Shown: positions 20,708 to 30,537 of the stretch, one piece after another
Numbering within the stretch: position 1 is the stretch's first letter
Layout of the letters: each line of letters begins with the position of its first letter
Source of the DNA: Galdieria sulphuraria
Taxonomy: Eukaryota > Rhodophyta > Bangiophyceae > Galdieriales > Galdieriaceae
Direction: 5' to 3'
DNA length: 64,000 bases
NCBI RefSeq assembly: GCF_000341285.1
Contig: NW_005178470.1
Coordinates: forward strand, 227,450-291,449
Translations under genes and position numbers: made by a program
Notes under the pieces: generated by a model
The model's database searches: none
What the model was told of the DNA's origin: nothing
Seen by the model: the letters and a program-made list of their open reading frames with translations, nothing else

Positions 20708-22333
20708 TCAAATAGGAGGAGGACGCTTTTTCCCTCTCCATAAAAACCTCAAAGGAGTTCCTTTGAATCCAAGCGATTTTCGAAAATAATTTTCGATATA
20801 TCTCTTGTAGTTTTCCTTGAAAAGTTTCGGCTCATTCACAAACAATGTAATGGTTGGTGGTTTACTACTAACTTGAGTACAATAATATATTTTGCCTTGC
20901 TTCCCTTGCTTATTTGTAGAAGGAGGATTCCACACAATTGCCTCTTCCAACACTTGATTCAATACTGAAGTAGAAACTCGACGAGAATATTGCTCATATA
21001 CAGACTCTATCAACTCATAAACTTTTTCACAACGTTGACCAGTAGTAGCAGAAACGAATAGACAAGGTGCCCAATCAATAGCTGCAAGTCGTGTTTGAAC
21101 ATAATGTTTTGCCTTTTCATAAGTATCTTCATCTTTCTGTACCAAATCCCATTTGTTCATCAAAATGATGCAACCACGTCCTTCTTGTACTATACGCTCA
21201 GCCAACTTCTCATCCTGCTCTACGATATCAGCAACAGCATCCACAACCAAAATAACCAAATCTGCTCTACGTATTGCTTTGAATGCTCTATTGATCATGA
21301 AAAATTCTGTACCATATTCGACCATCTTCTTCCTTCTAATCCCAGCAGTATCCATTAAGCAATATATTTTCTCATCTCTTTGAATTGTGGTATCAATAGT
21401 ATCTCTGGTAGTTCCAGGAATATCACTGACAATCGCTCGAGTCTCACCCACCAGTCTATTCAAAATAGAAGACTTTCCAGCATTGGGTCGTCCTACGATA
21501 GCTATTCTTCTGACATTCCTTTCATCCACTAAATATGGCTCGTGAAAAACATTTCCTCGTTCACATATATACTCTACTAACTTGTCAAGTAGGTCTCCTG
21601 TTCCAATACCATGTATTCCACTAACTGGAAAAGGTTCACCTAGACCAAGTTTCCAAAATTCGTTTGCATCTAAATAGCGCTGTTCGTCATCACATTTGTT
21701 TACAGCAAGCAATACGGGGAGACCAAGTCTTCGTATCATCTTTGCAATTTGTCTATCCAAGTCAGCAACTCCCACAGTACTATCTACTACAAAAATAGCT
21801 GCTGTAGCTTCATTCAAGGCAATCAAGGCTTGTTCTCTGATTTCCTTCAGAAATGGTACTTGTTCTCTACCTTCGTCAAATACCAAACCTCCAGTATCTA
21901 CCAATTCAAAGTCTATTCCGTTCCAAAATGCACGATGATATGTTCTATCTCTCGTAATACCGGGAACATCCACAGCAATGGCGCCAAAACGAAAGTCTCG
22001 AGTTAAGCGATTCAGTAGTGTACTTTTTCCCACATTAGGTCGACCCACAATAGCAACTAGTGGAAGATTTCTTCTTATAATCCTAGTTTTTGGAATTTCT
22101 TTCCGAGTTTTTTCCTCTGTTTGACTAGTCAAATCGTCCTTTGTTGAGTTTTGCTTTGCAACCAACTGGGAAAAGGGTACCATCCTTTCAAGAATAGTTC
22201 TTCCATAGGGCAACATATCTATTTGCAAACACTTTTTGCATACTTTATGGTTACGCCATGAACACTTTTTGGGTGAAAAAGCTTTTCGTTTGGGTTTATT
22301 TCCTACAAGAGGATGGGATACAAAAGTCTCCAT
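20708..22333 (-). CDS. der: Der/EngA double-GTPase, organelle-targeted
   Basis: Single exon, 541 residues, true ATG at 22333. Residues 1-~88 form a basic presequence. Two tandem GTPase domains follow: the first with G-R-P-N-V-G-K-S-T (97-105), D-T-G-G and N-K-C-D, the second with G-R-P-N-A-G-K-S-S, D-T-A-G-I-R-R and N-K-W-D. The C-terminal KH-like domain ends in the basic R-F-L-W-R-G-K-K-R-P-P-P-I. Der assembles the large ribosomal subunit in bacteria and plastids, so a plastid role is likely. The M20 dipeptidase gene upstream ends 69 bases before the Der start on the same strand. Confidence 0.93.
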   Translation of the reverse strand: METFVSHPLVGNKPKRKAFSPKKCSWRNHKVCKKCLQIDMLPYGRTILERMVPFSQLVAKQNSTKDDLTSQTEEKTRKEIPKTRIIRRNLPLVAIVGRPNVGKSTLLNRLTRDFRFGAIAVDVPGITRDRTYHRAFWNGIDFELVDTGGLVFDEGREQVPFLKEIREQALIALNEATAAIFVVDSTVGVADLDRQIAKMIRRLGLPVLLAVNKCDDEQRYLDANEFWKLGLGEPFPVSGIHGIGTGDLLDKLVEYICERGNVFHEPYLVDERNVRRIAIVGRPNAGKSSILNRLVGETRAIVSDIPGTTRDTIDTTIQRDEKIYCLMDTAGIRRKKMVEYGTEFFMINRAFKAIRRADLVILVVDAVADIVEQDEKLAERIVQEGRGCIILMNKWDLVQKDEDTYEKAKHYVQTRLAAIDWAPCLFVSATTGQRCEKVYELIESVYEQYSRRVSTSVLNQVLEEAIVWNPPSTNKQGKQGKIYYCTQVSSKPPTITLFVNEPKLFKENYKRYIENYFRKSLGFKGTPLRFLWRGKKRPPPI

Positions 22334-22402
22334 TCGAAATGGAATAATGAATTTGTTGTTGTATCTTTGAATTTATTTCAATCCAATAGGATAATGTATA
22401 TA

Positions 22403-24028
22403 TCAAAGTTCACTATGATCCATTTCAACATTTTCCATTGGAGAAGTAGTCACCACGTGAGATTCTATAGGTTTTTTAGAGGAATGTTCCAAATGATATC
22501 TTTCACCCAATTGGTATAGAAAAGATACATACGCCTTTCTTGCTTTGTCCATACTACCAATTCGATAAAATTCATTCGGTCCGTGAATATTCTCATCAGG
22601 CAATCCAAATGCCAAAAATATGGCAGGTATTTGGAATTCTTTCTGTATAAAACCTACAATAGGAATAGAGGCACCTGAACGAACATATTTAGGTTCTTCT
22701 CCTTGATAAATATCTAATAGAGTCTCTCGAAGAACTTGATTACTTAACATATCGGGATCTGATTCAAATGGTAAGGCATGAAATCCCAAGTCAAATGCTT
22801 TACAAGAACAACCAGCAGGACAATGTTGACTTACATGTTGAATCATTTTCTCGACTACTTTCTCAGGTACTTGTTCTTGTACCAAACGAAAAGAAAGTTT
22901 GGCATATGCATTGGCAGGTAACACCGTTTTGATGCCTTGATCCATATAACCTCCCCAAATACCTACAACATCTAGAGTAGGACGAAACCATAACCTTTCT
23001 ACTGTATCAAAAAGTTCAGATTCACCACCAGCAAGTTGAGAGACGCCTGCTAATCTAGAAAGTTCTTGTTCAAAGTCAATAGACTGTCTGGCAAAGTCTT
23101 TCTCCTTTTGAGTTATTGGACGAGTTCCTTCATAAAAGCCTTCAACCGCAATGCTCTTATTTTCATGTCTCATGCTTTCTAGTAACTTGACCAAACAATG
23201 AATCGGATTTTGTACGACACCACCAAAGCCACCAGAATGTAAGTCATGAGATGGACCTGTTACATTTACTTGTATTGCTCCTGCTCCTCTCAGTCCCCAA
23301 ACAATACTTCCGATATTTTCACTATGCATTGATCCATCTGCAGAAATCAACAAATCAGATTGGATCAACTTTCGGTTCTTGAGAAGCCAAGAAGGCAAGT
23401 CTGGAGAGCCAATTTCTTCTTGACCTTCAAAAAGAAGTTTAATATTGACCGGAGACCTTCCTTGCGAAACTGCTAAAATGGCCTCTACTGCATGCACTAC
23501 TGAAAGCAAACTGCCTTTGTCATCAGAGGCACCTCTTGCATATATTTTGTCTTGAATGACTCTTGGCTTGAAAGGCTTTGTTATGTTCCATCCATCTTCC
23601 ACACTTGCCGGTTGCACGTCAAAATGTCCTATACAAGTTGATCAATTAAAGCACTGAAAAGAATTCGTTTTCAAAAAGCACCAACCATATATTAATACTG
23701 TTGGAGCTTGGGGTACAGCTGCAGGAATAGAAGCATAAACAAGTGGATACTTTCCGACTTGAAATATTTGTACATTTGATATTCCAGCTCCTAACATACG
23801 ATTCCTTAACCATTCAGCAGCTCCTTGAACGTCTTTCAAGTGTTCTGATGAGGCCGAAATACTCGGGAATCTTAAAAACTCCAAAAGTTCTTGTAGATAG
23901 AGTTGTTGTTTGTTCAAGAAAAAGCCATATTCTGGAAAGTTTCTCGGAATTCTTTTTTGTGCGATCGCAGTATGAAACATTACATATTGTGCAAATATGA
24001 AACATAACAAAAACACAAACTTTCTCAT
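22403..24028 (-). CDS. M20 metallopeptidase, carnosinase/CNDP-like, secreted form, 2 exons
   Basis: Exons 23686-24028 and 22403-23628; a 57-base GT-AG intron joins V-L-I-Y to G-H-F-D-V-Q-P and restores the zinc ligand His. The product has 522 residues. Residues 1-~23 form a signal peptide (F-V-F-L-L-C-F-I-F-A), unlike cytosolic CNDP2. Other metal-site motifs are S-D-D-K-G-S, E-G-Q-E-E-I-G-S and S-A-D-G-S-M. The lid domain carries H-D-L-H-S-G-G-F-G-G. The family hydrolyses dipeptides and related small peptides. A secreted or vacuolar location is inferred from the signal peptide and could serve nutrient scavenging. The exact substrate cannot be told. Confidence 0.9.
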
Positions 24029-24743
24029 AATTCTTTTTTTTCTTTTCTCAAAACACTTTTAATGGAAAACGGTTGATTGGGCTTTTGAAATTGTCACGAC
24101 GATGTGTTTTTATAAACTGTGAAAAACTGCCTTGTAATATATATGAGTTGGAGTGATATGAGTGACTGCTCAACTCCAAGATTTTACAATACCTGGGGTG
24201 TATAGTTGTAACAACTTGGTCAACTCCCACTGGTCCAGGGAAGAAACTCTCCAGTAGATCAAAAAGACACAAACTGTATATAAAGAGTTCTATGAGAAAT
24301 TGGACTTTGTTTCCACTGGTCCTCTTTAGGTGAGTTTCTTGCTATAGCTTTTTGGCAACTCCTTCGGGATGACAACTTATGCTTGTGATTGGTTGCCAAA
24401 ATATCTTTTTTTTAGTATTTGGATAACCATGTATCTACAGTGTCATAGTTACTCTGATAGTGTTGAGCTGGGTACTTTTCATCCTTTTGTGATTCCTTAC
24501 TGATTGCTTTGATACAAGGTCTAGAATTTTCATAGAAAGTTGATGAACTACGATCTTTTTTGAGTTGACGACCGAAAGAATGGAGAGGGAAATGAAACGC
24601 AGTTTTCTACATTGCATCAAGAGAAAATACTTTTTGTAAAGGCCATTTTCTTCCTTCCTGTCATAACTCAAGTCATAAGCCTTTTGTTGTTATATCATTT
24701 GCACAGACAATTGTTCTCCTTGAGAGATTTGTGAAGTGGAGAG
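24029..24743. other. Intergenic stretch with a TATA-like element
   Basis: A 715-base AT-rich spacer between the dipeptidase start and the ApaG-domain gene. TATATAAA occurs on the plus strand near 24277. It is too far (~460 bases) from the next plus-strand ATG to be its obvious TATA box. No credible coding region was found. Confidence 0.45.
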
Positions 24744-25680
24744 ATGGCAATCTCCATTCTACTTCGAGTAAGTAGAAGTATCATATGGCTTGAATATTGT
24801 TGAACTGTTGACTCAGGCAATATATCGTGCTGCAAAGGCACTTGATACTGAAATAGCGAGAGGTGACTTTTCAGTCCTCATGGATGAGTATGCTCTGCTT
24901 TACAACTTTTTGGGAAAGAACTTTGGCCCCTTGGAAGAGAAGCCAAGTGTGAAAGCCTATGAAGAGACAACCTATGCTATCTCAACTTTTCAACTGGTGA
25001 AAGAAGCGTTGAGAAGAGAAAGAATGCGTATTCTTCAAACTCCAGATACGGTTGCAAGCGAAGAGCAACACTGGCATCGAGGGTTATCTCTACTTCAATT
25101 CTTACATTATAGGACACATTCGTTACAACAACTTGTGTTTGAGTCTCAAAGTGAATCTGTCTCACAAGGTATCAAAGTGGAGGTGAGTTCAAGGTACTGG
25201 AAAGGAGTGGAAACTCAACTGACGTGTTGAGAAAATAGAGTTATTCCGAATATTTAGGAGAGAGTATAATTCCTGAACTTGGAAGGCATTCTTTTTCATA
25301 TTATATAAAACTAACCAATTTGGAACATGCTGAACCAGTTACTATTCTTGGAAGGTCTTGGAGGGTAACTGATATTCTTGGAAGGAAAGGTCGACTGAAA
25401 CCTGTAGGTGAGTAAGCTTTTTAAAGTTTTTGTTTATAGAGGTTGTCAAGTTATGACTGAAATTGGAATATATTTAGGTTTATCAAATCAGAAGAATCCA
25501 GTCATTTCAAAAGGTCAAAGTTTTGGATATGAAGGTCAAACAGTTATAGATACGAAGAAGGGAACTATTTATGGAAGTTTTGAAGTTTTGAAAAGTCATA
25601 GTTTGTCTTTGTTTGTAGCAAATATGGCTCCTCTTGGACTTCGAGGAAAACATGTTGTTTCTAAAGTAACATTGACGTAA
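24744..25680 (+). CDS. ApaG-domain protein with helical N-terminal domain, 4 exons
   Basis: Exons 24744-24767, 24817-25182, 25239-25407 and 25478-25680, with introns of 49, 56 and 70 bases, encode 253 residues. The C-terminal ~125 residues form an ApaG domain: I-K-V-E-S-Y-S-E-Y, H-S-F-S-Y-Y-I-K-L-T-N, I-L-G-R-S-W-R-V-T-D, the Gly-rich V-I-S-K-G-Q-S-F-G-Y, and G-T-I-Y-G-S-F-E-V. The N-terminal ~130 residues are helical and begin I-L-L-R-A-I-Y-R-A-A-K-A-L-D, loosely like a LYR motif. ApaG domains occur in bacterial ApaG and in eukaryotic F-box and polymerase-associated proteins. The function here is unknown. The first coding exon is only 24 bases. Confidence 0.82.
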
Positions 25681-25755
25681 TGAATGGATATGTATATATA
25701 GCGAATGTAGATATAAAGTGTCCATTTTATATGAGTGAAGAATGGATTTCCTTTA

Positions 25756-26742
25756 TTATATTCTATATGGAGTATCCTTAGTATGGATGAGTTGAACAAT
25801 TTCTTCAATGTCTGGTAACATAAAGTTGTTCCATTCCACTGTATTCCATTCTGAACCCATACTTGTTGTCTTTTGAGGACGATAATATAGTTTGCAATAA
25901 AAGGGATGCTTTTTGTATACAACCACTTCCATAGGGATTCTACAAATATCCTACAAAAACAAACATACAACTCAACACTCTTATCCAATTTTCAAAGAAA
26001 AAATTCTTACATCTAAAACAAAGGAATGTAAAAAATAAACACTTTTGTAGTATTTCCATCCATTGTAATGTTGAAAGGAAAAATGAGGAAAGCGTCCAAC
26101 TTCAGTATTATCTCTACTTTGAGGATTCAACAACACATAGAAGAGCGACTCTTGTTGAACAATCATGGAATATAAATTGTTCCATTTGTCATTCTCATCA
26201 GGAGAAGATGGCATAACCAGAATAACACAACGAACATTATCTTTCCTTTCCATACTTTCTAAACTGTCGATAAAGACGTCAGCTATCGTCTCTGAGCCAA
26301 AATAATTTCGAGCTCTAGCGGCAAGCAAAATATTAGGAAATATAATTTGCAAAGGTTTCTTCTGAACTTTTTTAATTGCATCGGTTATAAATCTCACAAG
26401 AATGAATAAGTTATCTCTAGAAAAACGAGTCGAATGCCCAACGAATTCCTCCTTTAGAATATCCACCTATGCCACGTTGTACAGTATACAATTACATAAA
26501 ATAAAACTTACTCTCACTCTATGCCAATTGGACAATATTGCAGACATAACACTACCGCTGCTTTCTAAAGCAGCTTCCCTAATATACACTGGAAACTCTG
26601 GTTGTTGACAATAAACCTTATGATGGAGCTGAGGGAAGCTCCCAGAGAGCTTACATGAATTGAGACCTTTCCTACCTATATTGAAACATAATGTGCTCAT
26701 CTTGTATGGAATCAAGTACTGAAAACTTGGTAAAATACACAT
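25756..26742 (-). CDS. DUF1995-like protein, probably plastid, 3 exons
   Basis: Exons 26512-26742, 26011-26466 and 25756-25950; introns of 45 and 60 bases keep frame and give 293 residues. An inner ATG at 26700 is an alternative start. The first ~35 residues could be a targeting peptide. The body contains E-F-P-V-Y-I-R-E-A-A and V-D-I-L-K-E-E-F-V-G, then F-P-N-I-L-L-A-A-R-A-R, L-V-M-P-S-S-P-D-E and L-N-P-Q-S-R. It ends with P-F-Y-C-K-L-Y-Y-R-P-Q. The alternating strand-helix pattern resembles DUF1995 proteins, some of which aid photosystem assembly. I am moderately sure of the family and do not assign a function. It is convergent with the ApaG gene, with 75 bases between stops. Confidence 0.68.
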
Positions 26743-26801
26743 GTCTTAATTATAATAAACTTAGACGCAAGTCCATCTCATCTCATTCCCCATCATAAAA
26801 T

Positions 26802-27470
26802 ATGCATCAACGAGACTATTGGGAATCTCTTTACCGTGAAGAATACGACAGTTTTATAAAGTACAACCTTTATGGAGAAGATTGGTTTGAACAGTATACA
26901 GATGGAGGTCGCAAAATTGTAAACTTTATCGATATTTTAAGAATAGAATATACGGGTAGCCAGTGTTCCTTCTTAGACTTGGGTTGTGGAAATGGACAGT
27001 TCCTTTTCCTGTTGGACCCAACCAAGTTTACAAAGATTCTAGGGGTAGACTACTCTTCTTCTGCTATTGAGTTGGCAAAAGAGATGGGTGAAAAGAAGAA
27101 CTCACCGATAGATTGGTTACAAGCAGTAAGCAAAGCAGTTTAAAGATGCACCGTTGAGTGACTTTTATAGGATGTTTTTGCTTTGCCACCTAGAGTAAGC
27201 AATGATGAGTGGAATATAATACACGATAAAGGAACTCTGGATGCCATAGAGTTGCAAGGAACAAAACTTGTTCGTGATTACTTACAAGTAGTGGTTGACT
27301 TGTTGGCGCCAAAAGGTTATTTTATCGTTACTTCTTGTAATAAGACACTCGATGAACTTGTATCCATTTTAGACGGCAAGCTTTCATTTTATAGAAACCT
27401 AACTTATCCAGTATTTCGTTTTGGTGGACAAGAAGGCACCGTACTTGTAACTGCAGCCTTTGTGAAGTAA
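26802..27470 (+). CDS. eEF1A lysine methyltransferase, METTL10/EFM4-like, 2 exons
   Basis: Exons 26802-27125 and 27171-27470 with a 45-base intron; 207 residues. The SAM-binding motif F-L-D-L-G-C-G-N-G-Q-F lies at ~61-71, followed by G-V-D-Y-S-S-S-A-I. Motif W-N-I-I-H-D-K-G-T-L-D-A-I is typical of the METTL10/EFM4 group, and so is the N-terminal Y-W-E-S-L-Y-R-E-E-Y. These enzymes methylate a lysine of elongation factor 1A. The gene starts 59 bases from the divergent DUF1995-like gene. Confidence 0.85.
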
Positions 27471-27527
27471 CTTGTATTTCGTTGTATTTGACAACCAAAT
27501 AACTTTACAAAAAGACCCACATCTTTT

Positions 27528-28106
27528 TTACAAGTCTTTTTGTATCCCATTCGTATATTTCTTATAAACGACATAACAGTCTGGAGGATCAATATCTCTA
27601 TAATAGTTGGTTTTCTTCTCTCCTATTTGAAAACCGTGCTTCTGATAAAAACCTAGCGCTGCTTCATTACTAGTCTGAACATGTGCATATATTTCAGTTA
27701 TATCCTTAAACCTTTCGGTCTTTGGAAGTTGCAAAATTTGTTGCAAAAGCTGTGATCCCACCCCACGTTCACGATAGGGTGCAAGAACTCCTATAGTTAA
27801 TATATATATTTTGGGTTGCTTATCAGACCCAATCTCTTTACGACAACAATAAGCACCAATCAAAAAGTCGTGATAATAAGCTTGGTGAGAGAGAGAAAGT
27901 CATACTATTCGTCTGAAGCAGTCTTCTTCAAGCTTACCTAGTTTTACTAGCCCAGGAGGAGCCTGTAATACTTCTTCATAAAACCTTTCTCCATATTTTA
28001 TCGGGAAAACAGATAAGTTTAACCTTTTTAGCTGTTCTAGGTTTTTTTCGTGCAAGTTTCCAAAACGAATAGGCAACCAACTGGAATGACTCTCAGAACT
28101 CAACAT
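27528..28106 (-). CDS. NAA50: N-alpha-acetyltransferase NAA50-like, 2 exons
   Basis: Exons 27938-28106 and 27528-27880; a 57-base intron joins L-V-K-L to A-Y-Y-H-D-F-L-I-G-A-Y-C-C-R. The product has 173 residues, close to NAA50. Start at the ATG at 28106. The N-terminal L-K-R-L-N-L-S-V-F-P-I-K-Y-G and R-F-Y-E-E-V-L match NAA50. The acetyl-CoA loop is R-E-R-G-V-G-S-Q-L-L, and N-E-A-A-L-G-F-Y-Q-K-H-G-F and N-Y-Y follow. NAA50 acetylates the N-terminal Met of nascent chains and works with NatA in sister chromatid cohesion. Confidence 0.9.
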
Positions 28107-28166
28107 AACGTCAATGGCAATGACAACAACAGTCCATTTATTTTTCAACAATTGTATATATTTGGT

Positions 28167-28748
28167 TTATTGTTTTTTCTTCTCCTCTTTGGAAGCTTGA
28201 CGACGAGCAGCTGCGTTCCTGCTCTCTCTTCGTATCTCCTTAATAGTCTGTAAAGCCAAATAACCGTTATGTAACTAACAACCAACATGTGTCAACTTGA
28301 TGTTCCATAAAAATCAATACTTACCATGATAAAGTTTCCTATCAACAACAAGGGTAAAGCTACAAAGACAAATATGAAGAAACCGCTCTCGTCGAAATAG
28401 TTCCTTGTCGCTATCTTCTCCCAGTTATCTGAGCCTAACTTGTTAAAGTTCTTCACGTTGAAAACTGTTATAACTATAATAAAAAAAACTCAGTCGCATA
28501 TAATAAGACCAATTGAGTTGCCTACCTGAAGTAAAGAAGATAGAATTTTGTATGTTGGTCTTGTTTCTAGTCTTTATCGTAATAAAGGCCAGAATCAAGT
28601 GCAAACATATTAACCCTAATATGAATGGTTCACTCCAATCTATAGAACGTACAAAAGTTTTCAAGTAATCTGAAGTTAGATATGGTCGGTCGAGAGCCTT
28701 TTCAATATGTAGTCTGCAGCTTTGTAAGAACTGAACAACGGCGTCCAT
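28167..28748 (-). CDS. TMEM18: TMEM18-like nuclear-envelope membrane protein, 3 exons
   Basis: Exons 28526-28748, 28325-28473 and 28167-28247 with introns of 52 and 77 bases; 150 residues, the usual TMEM18 length. Motifs include [12 protein letters not shown] in the first membrane helix, [13 protein letters not shown] before the last helix, and a basic C-terminal helix ending K-K-K-Q. TMEM18 is a conserved three-helix nuclear membrane protein with a DNA-binding tail. The start codon is separated from the divergent glutathione reductase start by 15 bases. Confidence 0.85.
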
Positions 28749-28763
28749 AATGTTTCCCAAATA

Positions 28764-30498
28764 ATGAAATTGAGTTTGACTAGAGTTGGGTTTTTATCTT
28801 CCAGTTTTGGTTTGGCTGGACACTCTCGTCTTGATATCGGTATTCCAAAGAATTGTGCTCTAGTTGAACAACTTTCTACATATTTTTTCTTATCTAAAAG
28901 TGCAAAAAATAGTTTTCATAAACAACAGAGTTACTCTTTTAACCAACTGAGAAGTTTTGGTAGTCTTCATCATAGAGACAATATTTCAACAATAAGAAAC
29001 TTCTCCTGGAAAATGAGTGCAAAGCAAGATTACAAGCATTCTTATGATTATGATCTTATTGTGATAGGAGCAGGATCTGGCGGTGTCAGAGCTGCAAGAA
29101 TAGCTGGAACTCATGGCGCTAAAGTTGCAGTGGTTGAAAAGGCAGCGTTAGGTGGTACTTGTGTTAACGTGGGTTGCATTCCGAAAAAACTTTTTATATA
29201 TAGCAGTCACTTTAGTCATGATTTTGAAGATTCGAAAGCTTATGGTTGGGATGTCGAAGTAAAGAACTTTCACTGGAAAAGATTGGTAGAAAACAAGGAC
29301 AAGGTAAGCACATCACTAGTATATGCTTATATTGTGTGTTAAATATTCAATATATTGTTATTATTATTATTATGTTTAGGAGATTCACAGGCTTAATGGT
29401 GTGTATGAAAAGCTATTGACCAATGCCGAAGTTGAAATCATCAGAGGTCACGCTTATCTATGTGATGCACATACTGTTCAAGTCAATGAAAGGCGTTATA
29501 CTTGTCAGTATCTTTTGATAGCTGCAGGAAGTTGGCCTACTATTCCAGATATTCCTGGGAAAGAACATGCTATTACGTCGAATGAGTGCTTTTATCTCGA
29601 AAAGTTACCTGAAAAGATCATTATTGTGGGAGGTGGATATATTGCTGTAGAATTTGCTGGTATTTTTCACAGTTTGGGTGTTTCGGTAACTCAACTATAT
29701 CGAGGACCGTTGTTTTTAAGAGGCTTTGATGAGGATGTAAGAGAATTTCTAGCGCATCAAATGAAATTGGATGGTATAGACCTTCGCTTTCAAGTAAATA
29801 TCACTCGAATAGACAAACAATTAGATGGTACTTTGATTTGTACTTTAACTGATGGAAATGTCGTTAGAGGAGACAAAGTTATGTTTGCTACTGGAAGACA
29901 TCCACGACTAGACGACCTTGGAATAGAAAACACGGGAGTCCATTTGGGTAAGAAGAACGAAATTTTGGTGGATGAATATAGCAAGACCAATATAGACAAT
30001 ATTTATGCTATTGGCGATATTACGAATCGAATTCAGTTGACTCCAGTAGCTATCGCTGAAGGTCATTGCTTTGCAGATACTATTTTTGGGAACAATCCTC
30101 GCCGTCCTTCACATGAAAATGTCCCTACTGCTGTATTTTCGAATCCTTGTATAGGAACTGTGGGTTTAACAGAGGAAGAAGCTCGTGAAAAGTATGATGA
30201 CCAAGTTGATATTTATAAGACCAGCTTTCGTCCCTTAAAACACACATTGACTCTCAGAGAAGAGAAGACCCTTTACAAGTTGATTGTTCATCGAGAAACG
30301 AGAAAGGTTATTGGAGCTCATCTTGTATCACCAGAAGCTGCAGAATTAGCTCAGCTGTTGGGTGTTTGTGTTCAAGCTGGGGCTACAAAGGAACATTTTG
30401 ATGCCACTATTGGAGTTCATCCGACCTCTGCGGAAGAATTGGTAACCATGCGAGTAAAGGAACCTGAAAAAGCTACCAAAAATAGAAATGCTCTATAA
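28764..30498 (+). CDS. GR: Glutathione reductase, 2 exons, probably dual-targeted
   Basis: Exons 28764-29303 and 29380-30498 with a 76-base intron; 552 residues. Residues 1-~83 form a basic presequence. An internal Met at 84 (ATG at 29013) begins a typical cytosolic-length reductase. The FAD motif V-I-G-A-G-S-G-G lies near 100, followed by the redox-active pair [13 protein letters not shown]. The NADPH-binding region begins [14 protein letters not shown]. The C-terminal catalytic motif is G-V-H-P-T-S-A-E-E. The enzyme reduces glutathione disulfide with NADPH. Organelle plus cytosol targeting from two starts is inference. Confidence 0.93.
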
Positions 30499-30537
30499 GA
30501 TAAATGAATTTTATTGATTGATGAAGGATTGTCATTC

